From contig CM046875.1 of assembly GCA_025667525.1 (NCBI GenBank), positions 123,246,340-123,310,339 on the forward strand: DNA of 64,000 bases, written 5' to 3'. The notes under the pieces are model-generated. The model was not told the origin of the DNA. It searched no databases and saw only the letters and a program-made list of their open reading frames with translations. Below are positions 10,394 through 20,990 of this stretch, in pieces. Origin of the DNA: Glebionis coronaria (taxonomy: Eukaryota; Streptophyta; Magnoliopsida; Asterales; Asteraceae). The stretch's first letter is position 1; every line of letters starts with the position of its first letter. Position numbers and translations under genes: made by a program.

Positions 10394-11355
10394 TCGAAAC
10401 CAAACACCACCTTAAACATCTACAGCTTCGAACCAAGATGAACCACCAAACAGCTTTCGAACAGTATTGTTTATATTTTTTTTCTATTATTTTTTTTAAT
10501 AATATTATCACGAACAATAATATATATATAAAAGACGAATTAAATAAAACAGTAAATAAAAATGAGATGGAATTAAATTTAAATAACTTTCTTCATTAAT
10601 TAAAATTAAAATTACAAGAGCTGGAAATTAAAAAAAATTTACAAGATTTAAACTAAACCTAATTTGACTGAAATATTAAAAAATTAAAGAAAAGCTGCCC
10701 TAAATTACATGATAGAGGGGGGTTTTATAGGAGAAACCTGAACCTTCTAGGTTCTGCTTGGTGCCTACGGCATGAAATCTTGGCCGCATCTTTATCTTCT
10801 TCTCTCTCATCTCTTGAATCAACGGTAGAAAAGATGTGTGAGTCCGGATTGCCAGCATGGCGAATGTGGAGTTGTTCCACCCAATCAAAAGTGGAGATTA
10901 GGCCACGTCGGATGGAGAGTGGAGGACCACATTAGTGTTTCATCCGAAAACCATGGGGATTTAATTTCCCCTTGGGTGAATTAATCAATATGTAAAAAAC
11001 CCCTTTTAATTGGTGGGTAATTTTTTAGATGTGAATTTAGGGTTTGTGGTAAAATGAAAATGGAAATGGTGGCTGTGGGAGAGAAACACAGTGAAAGGTT
11101 TTTTTTTTTTTTTTTAATCTTGTTTCTATCGAAAATGAAGTGGGTAAATGGGGTGGGGAAAAGATAAGACACGTGTGACTGAGGAGAGTGGGTTGTGTGA
11201 GGTGAGGTTTAATCGTGTGTGAGTGAGTTGTATGGTAAGGATAAAATAGGTGAGGTAAATGTGGAGTAAAGTGAGGGTGTACGGTAAGATTGGGTGAGGT
11301 TGAGTGGAGTGAATGTTTATTTATTCTGGGAAGTTGACACAAATGAAACGTGAAT

Positions 11356-11375
11356 GGGGGGGGGGGGGGGGGGGG
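11356..11375 (+). repeat. Homopolymer G tract (20 G)
   Basis: Uninterrupted run of 20 G in the U3 part of the solo LTR. The length may be affected by sequencing error. Confidence 0.9.
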
Positions 11376-11891
11376 TTGACCAAACATTGAAAAACAAAAT
11401 TTCCATTCGTTTGTTTCATTTTGTAAATGGGCTTATGGCCTTTTTGTTCCAACAATCTTTTTCATCCGTCTCTTATAACACAAATGGGCTTGGGCCCAAA
11501 AAATGTAAATAACTTATTCTCATTTTCTTCTTATTTTGGTTAATGGGCTTTGTGGCCCAATACCCAAATGTGGGGCCCTCTTAGCTCGAATATCTTCAAA
11601 AGATTTAATCCGATAGAATCGAGCTCGATATCGGCTTTCTCGATCTTTTTCTTTAAGCTCGTGTTGGTTTAGCCGGTTTTCGTGAACTTGGGCACATTTT
11701 GGTCTTTTGACTTTGTCTTCGTCTTTTCTTGGACTTTTCTTCAACTTTTAACCGTGAAATCCCGTGTTTTCTCTTCTTTTGATAATTTGTACCTATTTAA
11801 ACACAAGAACACAAAACCACGCGTAATTCCGACATTTAAGATGTAAAACACATGATTAGGTCTTGATTTTACTTGATTTTAGTGGCAAAAG

Positions 11892-11914
11892 GATAAGTGT
11901 TTACACACTTATTA
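11892..11914. other. Terminal hairpin of the solo LTR
   Basis: GATAAGTGT (11892-11900), TTAC loop, then ACACTTATT (11905-11913). All positions pair except the last, which would pair if the LTR end were still ATCA. The hairpin corresponds to the one at the first 28 bp of element A's LTR, with a different sequence. Confidence 0.75.
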
Positions 11915-11919
11915 TTCAA

Positions 11920-13003
11920 CAACATGAACAATTTTCTATCCTTGAAGAAGAGTCAATTGATGTAGGATTTGCTCGGTTTAATACTATTATAACATCACTT
12001 AAAGCACTTGAAGAATCTTTCTCCAACAAGAATTTTGTTAGGAAATTTATAAGGGCTTTTCATCCAAAATGGCGAGCTAAAGTCACGGCAATCGAAGAAT
12101 CTAAAGATCTTTCAAGCCTATCACAAGATGAACTTATTGGGAACCTCAAAGTGCACGAAATGGTGATGGAAAAAGATTCCGAAATCATTAAAGTCAAGAA
12201 AGACAAACAAAAATCACTAACCTTAAAAACTCGTGTGGAATCTAGTGATGATGAACATTCGGACAGCGATGACGAAGAATATGCCATGGCCGTACGTGAT
12301 TTTAAGAAATTTTTCAAAAGGCGAGGAAGACTCGTAAGCTAACTACTCGACAATAAGAAGGTGTCTCGAAAGCCATTCGATATCAAGAAACCGAAGGATG
12401 AAAGAAAATGCTTCCAATATGGTGATACCAATCACTTCATCGGCAATTGTCCAAAAGCAAAACCAAAGACGCAAAGAGCTTTCGTTAGCGCAGCATGGAG
12501 TGCAAGTGACGATGAACGCGATGAATCCAAGAAGGAGGAGATAGATCTCATGGCACATGAAACAAATGAGGTACATCTCGACTCATCCTATTATTCTTTG
12601 TCATTAGATGATGTTACACTACAAACGAAATATAACAAAATGTGTGAACTTAGTCTCAAAATTATAAACAAAAATACAACTCTAAAAGCCAAAAATGAAA
12701 GCATAGAAAATGAAGTTTATAATTTAAAGAGTAAGTTACTTAGATTGGAAAAAGGCAAATCGTCTAAATGCGAAAAATGTAAGGAACTAAATCGTGAAAT
12801 AGATACATTGAAAATTAGTCATGAAGCGCTAAAACTAAAATTCACAAAATTTAGCGAAAGTGTTAATTGCATAGATGAAATGCTTAACTATCAAAGAGAC
12901 AACAAAGACCATAACAGGATTGGGATTTGATAAAAAAATTTAGCCTCTAGCTCAAAGACGACATCGCAAAATGACATCTCTAAAAATGCAGTCATAGGGG
13001 GCC
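11920..13003 (+). pseudogene. Copia gag, C-terminal part (element 2)
   Basis: Continues gag from 8711: [19 protein letters not shown] onward matches element 1 gag. One in-frame TAA (12340-12342) splits it; the aligned element 1 codon is CAA. The knuckle CFQYGDTNHFIGNC (about 12410-12451) has Tyr for the second Cys, so zinc binding is lost. A Lys/Glu/Asn-rich coiled-coil stretch (about 12640-12860) follows. A stop at 12928-12930 ends the frame shortly before the hairpin module at 13003. The 57 bases before 11920 that extend the open frame belong to the solo LTR. Confidence 0.85.
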
Positions 13004-13060
13004 ACGGACCTCGTCGGACCCTTTCCCCTTTGGGTCCGGCACCTGTGAAAGTGTCCGTGG
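13003..13060. other. Hairpin module 2 of element 2 (gag/pol boundary)
   Basis: CGGACCC (13015-13021) and GGGTCCG (13032-13038) pair across a 10-nt loop; an outer CCACGGAC…GTCCGTGG pair (13003-13010 and 13053-13060) is also perfect. It lies at the same protein position as the gag hairpin in element 1. The sequence on its right joins directly to a point downstream of the protease. Confidence 0.85.
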
Positions 13061-13063
13061 GTC

Positions 13064-15924
13064 TAACGATGAAATTACCATTGATAATGTTTCTCACGTT
13101 GAAAACTTAGGATTTAACCTACTTAGCATTAGCCAACTTTGTAGTAACAAATGCAAAGTTTTATTTGAAGAAAATGGTAGTAAAATATTAAAAGATGGAA
13201 TAACAATTGGAAAAGGAGTTAGGAACAATAACATATAAGTCATGAAATTTGATTCATCTAAAGATTCTATTTTCAAGGACACTATATAGATGACACCTCC
13301 ACCCTTTGGCATAGACGACTTGGTCATATAAACATGGGTCTCTTACAAAATTTGGCTAATAAAGATCTTGCAAGAAATCTACCAAAAGTTAAATATGATC
13401 AACATTTTTGTGATGCATGTAAAAATTGGTAAACAAACGCACGCAAGCCATAAGGCTAAGAATGTGGTCACCACAACCAAGTGTTTGGAAATCCTACATA
13501 TGGACTTGTTCGGTCCTTCCGCCGTACAAAGTTTCGGAGGAAATCTTTACACCTTGGTGACAGTGGACGACTATTCGAGATTTACTTGGACAAAGTTTTT
13601 GAAAACTAAAAATGAAGCATTTGATCACTTTGAGATTTTAAGCAAGAAAATTGAAAACCAATTAAATTGTCGAATTGTGTCAATTGGAACGGATCATGGT
13701 CGGGAGTTTGACAATGAAGTGCAATTCGGAGCCTTTTGTGACACCAAAGGTATCACTCACAATTTCTCGGCTCCAAGAACCCCTCAATCAAACGGGGTAG
13801 TTGAACGCAAAAATTGAACACTCAAAGAAATGAGTAGAACTATGTTAAATGAGTCAAATATGCCTAAAATTTTTTGGTTTCATGCGGTTGATACCTCAAT
13901 TTTTATATAAATCGGGTTTTAGTTAGACCACTTCTAAATAAAACTCCATATGAAATACTAAAAGAAAGAAAACCGACTATTGGATACTTTAGGGTATTTG
14001 GAAGTAAATGCTTTATTCTTAACACAAAAGATTATCTCACTAATTTTGACCCAAAATCGTACGAAGGAGTATTTCTTGGATTTCTTGAAATAGCAAAGCT
14101 TATATTTTGTTAAATAAACAAACCATGTGTGTCGAGGAATCATTAAATGTTACATTCAATGAAAGACCACCTCCCTCTAGGACATCACCTTTGGTAGATG
14201 ATGATCTAGTTGAAGGCCAAACCAATGACCATCCAATTGACCTTGTAAAGGACAAGGGAAATGAACCATTAAAAAATTAAACCTTTAAACATTAAGTAAT
14301 CAAAAGGACATACTTTAGAAAATGTTATCGGTAAATTAAATGAACGAACCTTAAGGTTTCAAGCTCAAAATAAAAGTAATTTATTTTGCTTCGTGTCTCA
14401 AATGGAACCTAAAAATGTTGATAAAGCTATCATTAATGAAAGTTAGGTTCTTGCTATACTAGAAGAATTATATCAGTTTGTAATAAACGATGTTTGTTAC
14501 CTAGTACCTAGACCTAACAATCAAACAGTAATCGGGACAAAATGGGTCTTTCGAAATAAATTAGATGAAAATGTTATTGTGTCGAGGAACAAGGCTAGAC
14601 TTGTTGCTCAAGGTTACAACCAACAAGAAGGTATTTATTATGACGAAACCTATGCCTCAGTTTCTCGTATTGAGTCCATAAGAATTTTACTTGCTTATGC
14701 GCTCATGATTTCAATTTTTTCAAATGGACGTTAAAAGTGCATTTCTAAATGGTTTATAAACGAGGAAGTGTATGTTTCACAACCTCCCGGTTTTGAAGAT
14801 TATGAAAAACCTAATCATGTTTATAAACTTAAAAAGGCTCTTTATGGTCTTAAGAAAGCACCCAAAGCATGGTATGATCGACTTAAGTCATTTCTAATTG
14901 AACACAACTATTCAATGGGTCTAGTGGACAACAAATTGTTCACTAAGAAAAAGGAGTCACACATAATCATTGTTCAAATATATGTCGGCGACACTGTCTT
15001 CAGGTCTACATGTCAAGAACTTTGTGACGAATTTTCTAAAATCATGCATGACGAATTTGAAATGAGCATGATGGAAGAACTTAAATTTTTCTTGGGTTAA
15101 CAAATTAAAAAAATGGAGGACGAGATCTTCTTTAATCAATCCAAATATATAAAAGAAATGCTTAAGAAATTTGAACTAGAAGAATCTAAGCCGACCAACA
15201 CACCAATGTCTACCGATACTAAATTAACCAAAGACGGGGTACATACTTATGTCGATAGTACAAAGTGTTGTGGTACGATTGGTAGCTTACTTTATCTAAC
15301 GGCTACTAGGCCAGATATTATGTTTAGTGTTTGTATGTGTGCACGTTTCCAAGACAATTCGAACGTATCTCTTGAAGCGGTCAAAAGAATCTTTAGATAC
15401 ATCAAGGAAACTACTCCCCTCGGATTATGGTACCCAAAGGGCACGGGTATGGAAACCATTGTCTATGCGGACTCAGACCATGTCGGTGATTACGTTGATA
15501 GGAAAAGTACAAGTGGTGTTTGTACATTTATCGGATGTTGTCTCACATCATGATTCTCAAAGAAGCAAACCGCACTAGCCATCTCAACAACCGAGGCCGA
15601 ATATGTTTCGGTAGGCAAAGCATGTCAACAAGCATTATGGATGAAACAAGTTCTTGTTGATTACGGTATCAATTTGGAAGATGTTACAATCTTGTGCGAC
15701 AACAAAGGAGCCATTGACCTTAGCAAAAATCCCGTCTTGCACGCTCGAACCAAGCACATTGAAATTCGACACCACTTTCTACGCGACAACGTTAAAAAAG
15801 GTAACATCTCTATTGAAAAGGTATCTTCGGAAGATAATATAGCTGGCATTCTAACTAAACCACTAAAACATGATCCCTTTAATCTCTTAAGACTAAGCTT
15901 AGGCTTAATGGAAATTTCTTGCTA
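13064..15924 (+). pseudogene. Copia pol: integrase, RT, RNase H; protease missing
   Basis: The first readable residues (EITIDNVSHVENLGFNLLS) align with element 1 downstream of its DSG protease motif, so the protease-coding part is deleted. Integrase core at 13368-13817 keeps D, D and E (HMDLFGP, TDHGREF, VVERKN) and stops at TGA 13815-13817, probably from CGA. RT spans about 14450-15110: [21 protein letters not shown] and [19 protein letters not shown] are present, but the YVDD box reads YVGD (about 14981-14992), removing a catalytic Asp. RNase H (15113-15924) includes YADSDHVGD, TEAEY, ILCDNKGAIDL and TKHIEIRHHF. Multiple frameshifts and stops mean no activity is expected. Confidence 0.9.
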
Positions 15925-15953
15925 AAATAGCAAACATTTTGTCATCAAACATG

Positions 15954-15996
15954 CCGGACCCCGTCGGACCCATTCCCTTTGGGTCCGTGGGTCTAA
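15954..15996. other. Hairpin module 3 of element 2 (after pol)
   Basis: CGGACCC (15965-15971) and GGGTCCG (15981-15987), 9-nt loop, preceded by GCCGGACCCCGT and followed by TGGGTCT, thirty bases after the pol stop. Confidence 0.85.
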
Positions 15997-16068
15997 GGCT
16001 TTGAATTTCTGTATATCAGTCAAAACAAACACAAACAAAACACAAACACAAACACAAACTCATATTTC

Positions 16069-16076
16069 TATAAAAA
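16069..16076 (+). promoter_or_regulatory. Possible internal TATA box before aORF1
   Basis: TATAAAAA after a CA-rich stretch (CAAACACAAACA) and upstream of an ATG at 16097. Position and context would suit an internal promoter for the downstream ORFs. Evidence is the motif only. Confidence 0.35.
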
Positions 16077-16157
16077 CACGAACACCATCATCAAAAATGA
16101 ATCTCTCCACCAACCCGAAAGATATTTCACATATTTTCTTTGTGCAAATCTATCACT

Positions 16158-16701
16158 GTAAGTGTATCTATATCTTTTACTCTCTCTTATTATCACATTA
16201 TCTCAAATTCTGAGTCTAGGGTTCTCTTTAATTGCACAAAATTGAATTTGGGGATTTACTTAGGATAGTGAAATTAGCTACTGCATTGCTTCATTACAAC
16301 ATAAAAATACTTTTTATGCATAAACCCGTAAACAAATCACTAGGAATTGCTAGGAATCCCCAAGGAAATTTTCCAAAAATTCTTTCACTAATTAGGTTAT
16401 GCTAAATCCGTTTCTCATGCATTGCAAATGACAAATATCTAAAAACAAGTTTTAATCATGGCATAAAAGTCTCATGAACGCTAAAGGAAGTGCATAATCA
16501 ATATGCATTTTCAGGTACGTTTATTTGAAGCTAAAGTAAAATCAAGTAGCATTTGGATTATCTCAAAACTATGCATTCTTTATACTATCAAAAACTGATC
16601 TTTGGGTCGAGATAACCGCACCTCCACATATGTTGTATATAGGCGCACACTAGGTACAAGATTACTTAGAATTTGACTAACTTGACAAAATTTTGGTTTA
16701 G
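16158..16701 (+). other. Possible intron upstream of aORF1
   Basis: Donor CT/GTAAGTG at 16158, branch-like CTAAC near 16677-16681, acceptor GGTTTAG ending at 16701. The 544-nt segment is AT-rich as plant introns are. The next exon would start GAAAAAATG with the aORF1 ATG at 16708. A subgenomic spliced RNA is inferred, not shown. Confidence 0.4.
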
Positions 16702-16707
16702 GAAAAA

Positions 16708-17829
16708 ATGCCTTCCGCATGGACCTACAACCACAAATATACCGTTAGCTACATCCCTAAGTTCCACAAGTCGAAACATCTCACCTCTAGTCAAAGAGAA
16801 TTGTGTAAAGAATTAGAAAATCGCACTTTTCATGAGTGTCGCCTTGTTCATCACTCCTTCACGGATAACACCGATATTCGTGAAGTGTTCTTAAAAATCA
16901 ACTTTGATTGTCTCTTGGACATGGATGAACAAATATGTCTCGAATTCGTCCTAGAAATCTATATGTCCGTAAGAGTAACCTTTGATGAAAATCACGTCTT
17001 ATTTGTAAATTTTAGAGTAAATGGAGCCAACTACTCATACTAACTAGACCAATTTGCTCGCAACCTTATGATACTAAACAAGGAGCATGTTTCTACTCTG
17101 ACCTTCACTCACTTACTGCTCTTGAAACACTAATATACCTAGGGATGCCCAACATAGGTATAATACTAGATTAGATGATAAGGATCTAGTGAAATCCACT
17201 CTCTTCAAACGCCGTGTTGATGACACTCGTCTTTCAAACACAAGAAAAATCCTCCAAAAGGATCCATATGGTATGGAAGCCAAAGAACTTAAGGATAAAT
17301 ACGAGAAATGGGAAATAATCTTGCTATGCAATGTTATGTGTCTAATAGGAAATAAAGACCACATCAATGCATGTGAATCTTACATGTTATATTGTATCAA
17401 GACTGGAAAACCTTTTAATCTTGCCTATTACATTGCAAATCGAATGTCTCATATCCGCAATCTACCTACTTCTGTTCTCCCATACGGAATGTTGCTCACA
17501 CGTCTCTATCACTTAATATCACCCATTCCTCCTAGCCCTAGTGGTCGTCAAGGAAATTATCACCTTGTAGATCGAGTCATGGCCTCAATAAGTGATCAAA
17601 GGGTCACAAGACTTTTGGCAACATAATATAGGGGAAAAGTCCTCAACCACCCACAAGTTCTTCTTCCTCGGGTAGTGGCAATGATGGACTTCCTAGTTCT
17701 AGACTACCGCCTCTAGAATATCTTAGCAAATTGCCCGAAATAAAAATGCATCCGTTGAATTTAAACAAACCAAGGGAATGTTCAAATGATTTGGAAGATT
17801 TCTCACCAACATGGAGAAGAAAAAAGTAA
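16708..17829 (+). pseudogene. Additional ORF 1 downstream of pol (env-position ORF)
   Basis: About 370 codons if lesions are ignored. The first block (16708-17043, MPSAWTYNHKYTVSYIPKFH) ends at TAA in a place where CAA is likely. A frameshift follows near 17100 and another near 17170. A long block (17189-17626) contains KWEIILLCNVMCLIGNKDH, YMLYCIKTGKPFNLAYYI and LPYGMLLTRLYHLI. A Ser/Pro-rich tail reads to the stop at 17827-17829. The LPYGMLLTR pattern resembles a domain seen in plant retroelement-associated proteins, including Athila ORF1-like ones; I am not sure of the family. No signal peptide or obvious transmembrane segment, so the env position does not imply an envelope protein. Confidence 0.6.
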
Positions 17830-18584
17830 AATGAAGTTGGATAGCATGAATGGGTACTCATGAACTTTGTTCCAAAGTTCAAAGACAATGGTGTTATGTA
17901 AACCACTTTTAAACACATACGCTTGTTTATTTCGTTTATTACGCTGACTTTCTTTGGTGATTTATGCTAGGATTTTCTTCATGATGCATGAAGTAATAAC
18001 TCGTGTTTGGCAAAACACATATTGGAACATTAAAAGGTACATTCTCTAATCCTTGAAAGTCAAATACAGTCAAATACTCATGGAACATTGTTCTACATCA
18101 ATTTCAGTCACAAAACACCATCTCATGAGATTATATTGTCTCATTCCTCACCAAACAAAAATTATGGTCATAGACAGTGTCGGAAGGCGTTGGACCCTTT
18201 CTCAATGGGTCCGGCAAGTTCCCATCAAAAATAATTTTTCAAATTTTAACTCGTTTTTTGTCAGACCCCGTCAGACCCTTCCAAAGGGTCTGTCCGGTTC
18301 CGTGATGTCTGCAGCAACGTGTAAAACCTCATCATTATCTTTCATTAATTATTTCATTTACCCAAAACACTCCTCCCTCTTTCATTAGTGACTGATAAAA
18401 TCTTGGCTGCACATTAAAACTTACCTACTCATCTTTTTCATTTCTCCAATCCAACATCAAGTCATTAATCTCCACATTAACTCACAAATCTTTATTTAAG
18501 CTCACTATTTCTTTATCTCATTGACCATATTTTCTCTTCTCACTCACATATTACAATCTCAATCTTCTAACCATCATCATCACT
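17830..18584 (+). other. Spacer between aORF1 and aORF2
   Basis: Contains the two hairpin modules at 18186-18310 and is otherwise AT-rich without coding signal. The A/C-rich stretch at 18400-18580 could be the 5' untranslated part of aORF2. Confidence 0.5.
18186..18310. other. Hairpin modules 4 and 5 of element 2 (between the extra ORFs)
   Basis: Module 4: GGACCC (18192-18197) with GGGTCC (18207-18212). Module 5: CAGACCC (18272-18278) with GGGTCTG (18286-18292). In module 5 both arms differ from the consensus in a matched way (CGG/CCG to CAG/CTG), so pairing is kept. Confidence 0.85.
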
Positions 18585-19406
18585 ATGACAAAAGGAACCT
18601 CCACACCCACTAAATCTAAGACAACAATCTGACTCCGTGTTAAGCCATGTTGTATCAACACACAAACATCTTCACCACCATCACCAACCTCAGTATCCAT
18701 TATCATGTCACCACAAAGGCTTGAAGTCCATCAACAACTAGGCACACTACTTTAACAACCTTGCTCTCCCATCACACCTCCACCTACTAGAACACCCATT
18801 TCCACAACTCCACCACCAGCACCAACTCATACACCTCCCATCATATCTACCATACCAAAGAGCACAAGATTTCAATAAATAGAGATCTTTGCAACACCTC
18901 CAACATCCCCAAATCTATTCTTGGATGAACAAGAAAATGTTCCGACTAGATCTCTCGCTCCCATACCTTCACCCACTTTTGATAACACACCCTACTCCCT
19001 GGATCTCCAACCAATGGATGGATTATCCCTACCATCCGGGAATTCTCCTTACATTTCCTCTTTTATGGGAATGGAAAACTCACCATGGTTTAACTCACCT
19101 CCTCTCGAACCCTTCATTCCCACTACTCACTCGCCTTGCTCATCCACGAGTGTGCTCCTGCCACCTCAACAAAGGCAAGCACGCATACATGAACTAAATC
19201 ATCTATGTGCCTTTAATGACATGATAAATATGCACCTTCATGAGACAGAGCATTTACGAGATAAAAAAAATCCCTCCTCCTTTAGCACTCATCACAATAT
19301 AGCTTCCTCAAACACCCCTCATACATGCAACCATTATAACTTCACACAAACTATTGTTATGGAACTTCGTGATGAAATGAGGTTTATTCTCACCAATATT
19401 TTGTAG
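18585..19406 (+). pseudogene. Additional ORF 2, Pro/Ser/Thr-rich, three nonsense codons
   Basis: One continuous frame of 273 codons from ATG (MTKGTSTPTKSK) to the stop at 19404-19406 with no frameshift. It is broken only by TGA and two TAA codons in the first third, all explainable as CGA or CAA with C-to-T. The N-terminal part is rich in Thr-Pro and Ser-Pro; the middle has LDEQENVPTRSLAPIPSP and PWFNSPPLEPFIP; the C-terminal third is helix-like (QARIHELNHLCAFNDMINM, ELRDEMRFILTNIL). I do not recognise the family. Lack of indels over 822 bp argues that it was coding until recently. Confidence 0.6.
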
Positions 19407-19510
19407 AGTGTCAATGCACTCCTACATCTTCCATCTCAGTGACATCTCCTTCTTCAAACACTCTGGGGCTCCTATTCGGCTTTTTCTATTTTCTGTCTAT
19501 CCACAGTTCC

Positions 19511-19575
19511 TACGGACCCCGTCGGACCCATTGCTCCTTGGGTCCGGCAACCCAAATGAGTTTGTGGGTCTGGCT
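19511..19575. other. Hairpin module 6 of element 2 (after aORF2)
   Basis: CGGACCC (19523-19529) and GGGTCCG (19540-19546), 10-nt loop, preceded by CGGACCCCGT and followed by TGGGTCTGG, as in modules 2 and 3. Confidence 0.85.
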
Positions 19576-19800
19576 GGTGTCGAAGTATTTTCTTTTCGTT
19601 TATCCTTTTTTATCCATTCACTTCCGAAATGTTTCACATGTTCTTTTGACAGTATTTTACTTTCGGAAATGATGAATGAATTTCTTTATTTCAATGTGTA
19701 CAAATAATGTATATGATTGTCATGTATGATATGTGCCTTGATCATTATCAAGGCAAACTAACTAACTCTTTTCAAGACTACTCCCAATCATACATGAAAC

Positions 19801-19810
19801 AAGGGGGAGA
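19801..19810 (+). other. Polypurine tract of element 2
   Basis: AAGGGGGAGA immediately before TTTG at the 3' LTR start; the usual copia plus-strand primer. Confidence 0.85.
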
Positions 19811-19812
19811 TT

Positions 19813-19911
19813 TGTTTCCAAAATAAACTCTTTAATTGTTTATTCATCTTACTTGTATCTTATAAAGGCCATACTTGACCCATATTGGGCTCACATTTGG
19901 GCCACTTTATG
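19813..19911 (+). repeat. 3' LTR fragment of element 2
   Basis: TGTTTCCAAAATAAAC after the PPT. It ends after 99 bp where a sequence starting TGTAACACCC begins. The rest of the LTR, including TATA and the CTACA end, is not found before 21158, so it is truncated. Confidence 0.65.
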
Positions 19912-20930
19912 TGTAACACCCTACTCTGATAAGTAGACCGTTACATAATAATTATGGCGTGTCATCAAAGCATGCAAGGTAATATGTCTTAAAACATAAA
20001 TGACCATAAAGGAAAGATGGAATCAAACATTGGCTTCAAAACATAAGCTCACATGCATAAAGTAAATGAAGTAGGAAAAGGGACAAAACATTGTCCAAAC
20101 AAGAATAAGTATGTAAAATGCATAAAGGAAAGAAGTCTAAGGTATCCTCCATCCTATGCACGTACTCTCAATAGCTTATGTCTGCCCCTGGGTACCTGCC
20201 GTATGGGATATGGAAAGAAAATACGGCTGAGCAATATGCTCAGTGAACGGATATAATGACATGAAAAGAATAACTAACATATAAGCAAAAGACATGAAAT
20301 GCAGCGGAATATGTGTAAGTCCTAGAAAACCTGGAACATGTTTTATAAACTGGTTTATAACTGAAAAGTCCTATGTTTATACATGCAATGTAATTTAAAT
20401 GCCAAAGAGCTCATATAGGTCATGATATATATCAACGTGCATGAATACATAGAGGGGTGCCCTCTAATTATATAAGTCTGGGTGGAGGGATCAGCTCTAA
20501 TATGATGGATGTAAAGCACACACCACAATCACCTTGTAAACCTACAAAACATGTACTAGAATGCACCCATACGCCCTACATTATAATAATAATAAGTAAC
20601 TGAAAGGGACGCCGCGAGAAATCACTCTCCTCACGGAAGAGTCATGACACCGGTGCCTCAACTGTCATGGTTATGGTACCTTCGTAACTAGGTGGACATG
20701 GTCATGCATGTATATAGCTCAAGTAATTTAAAATGATAGCATGACAAATACTGAAAAGTTTTATGACATGTAAACTACTGGGGAAAACAGATGGCAGCAA
20801 ACGGGGAATTCTAATCATGCATAGAAAGAGAATATCCTTACTAAAGGACGGAATATCCGTACCTTATGTCAAGTAACGAATGAAGATGAAAAGTGGAAAC
20901 TACTACTCCGACTCCACGAGTGCTACATAA
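19912..20930 (-). mobile_element. Chromovirus-like Ty3/gypsy LTR fragment
   Basis: Plus-strand TGTAACACCCTAC is the mirror of the GGGTGTTACA end common in Tekay/Del-type LTRs. On the minus strand TTCACTGAGCATATTGCTCAG and GCAGGTACCCAGGGG resemble the body of such LTRs. The other end is not found, no coding region is present, and no matching TSD was seen. The right boundary is approximate. Confidence 0.4.
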
Positions 20931-20990
20931 TAAAGGACGTTTATGAGTTGTATGTTCATGTATCACTTACTGATTCTTGGTTTAATTTAC

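Larger units (their letters stand above)
8712..11914 (-). mobile_element. Solo LTR, Athila-like family, inserted in copia gag
   Basis: 3203 bp bounded by perfect 5-bp TSDs. There is no internal region. The ends read TAAT…ATTA; the Athila-type LTRs elsewhere in the window end TGAT…ATCA, so both ends fit C-to-T/G-to-A decay. Read on the minus strand it shares an ordered plan with the LTR of element A: terminal hairpin, a GTGTT…CTTGTGTTTAAATAGGTAC block near the start, TATA, a GCTTATT-rich block, an antisense tRNA-like sequence about 2.45 kb in, then an extremely AT-rich tail. The family is otherwise diverged. A full element probably recombined to a solo LTR. Confidence 0.82.
7300..19911 (+). 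mobile_element. Ty1/copia retrotransposon, element 2 (Sirevirus-like), interrupted by a solo LTR
   Basis: Order on the plus strand: 5' LTR, PBS, gag (split by the insertion at 8712-11914), hairpin, integrase, RT, RNase H, aORF1, aORF2, PPT, and a short 3' LTR fragment. Gag and integrase resemble element 1 residue by residue, so the two are sister families. All coding parts are broken, mostly by changes consistent with C-to-T decay. The extra ORFs between pol and the 3' LTR support Sirevirus affinity (inference). The 5' LTR start is uncertain to about 90 bp. Confidence 0.85.

Noticed and set aside
11037..11387. Pro/His-rich ORF on the minus strand of the solo LTR
   Set aside because: Produced by GT-rich sequence and the G20 run; no start context, no homology I recognise.
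8712..11914. Helitron or MITE insertion in copia gag
   Set aside because: The 5-bp TSD, TGAT…ATCA-derived ends and LTR-like order (TATA, AT-rich tail) fit a solo LTR; a Helitron leaves no TSD and this is far too long for a MITE.
15327..15578. Second-frame ORF over copia RNase H
   Set aside because: Overlaps the clear RNase H frame; no support of its own.
16708..17829. aORF1 as an envelope gene
   Set aside because: It lies in the env position, but no signal peptide, cleavage site or membrane anchor can be seen. I kept it as an additional ORF of unknown role.
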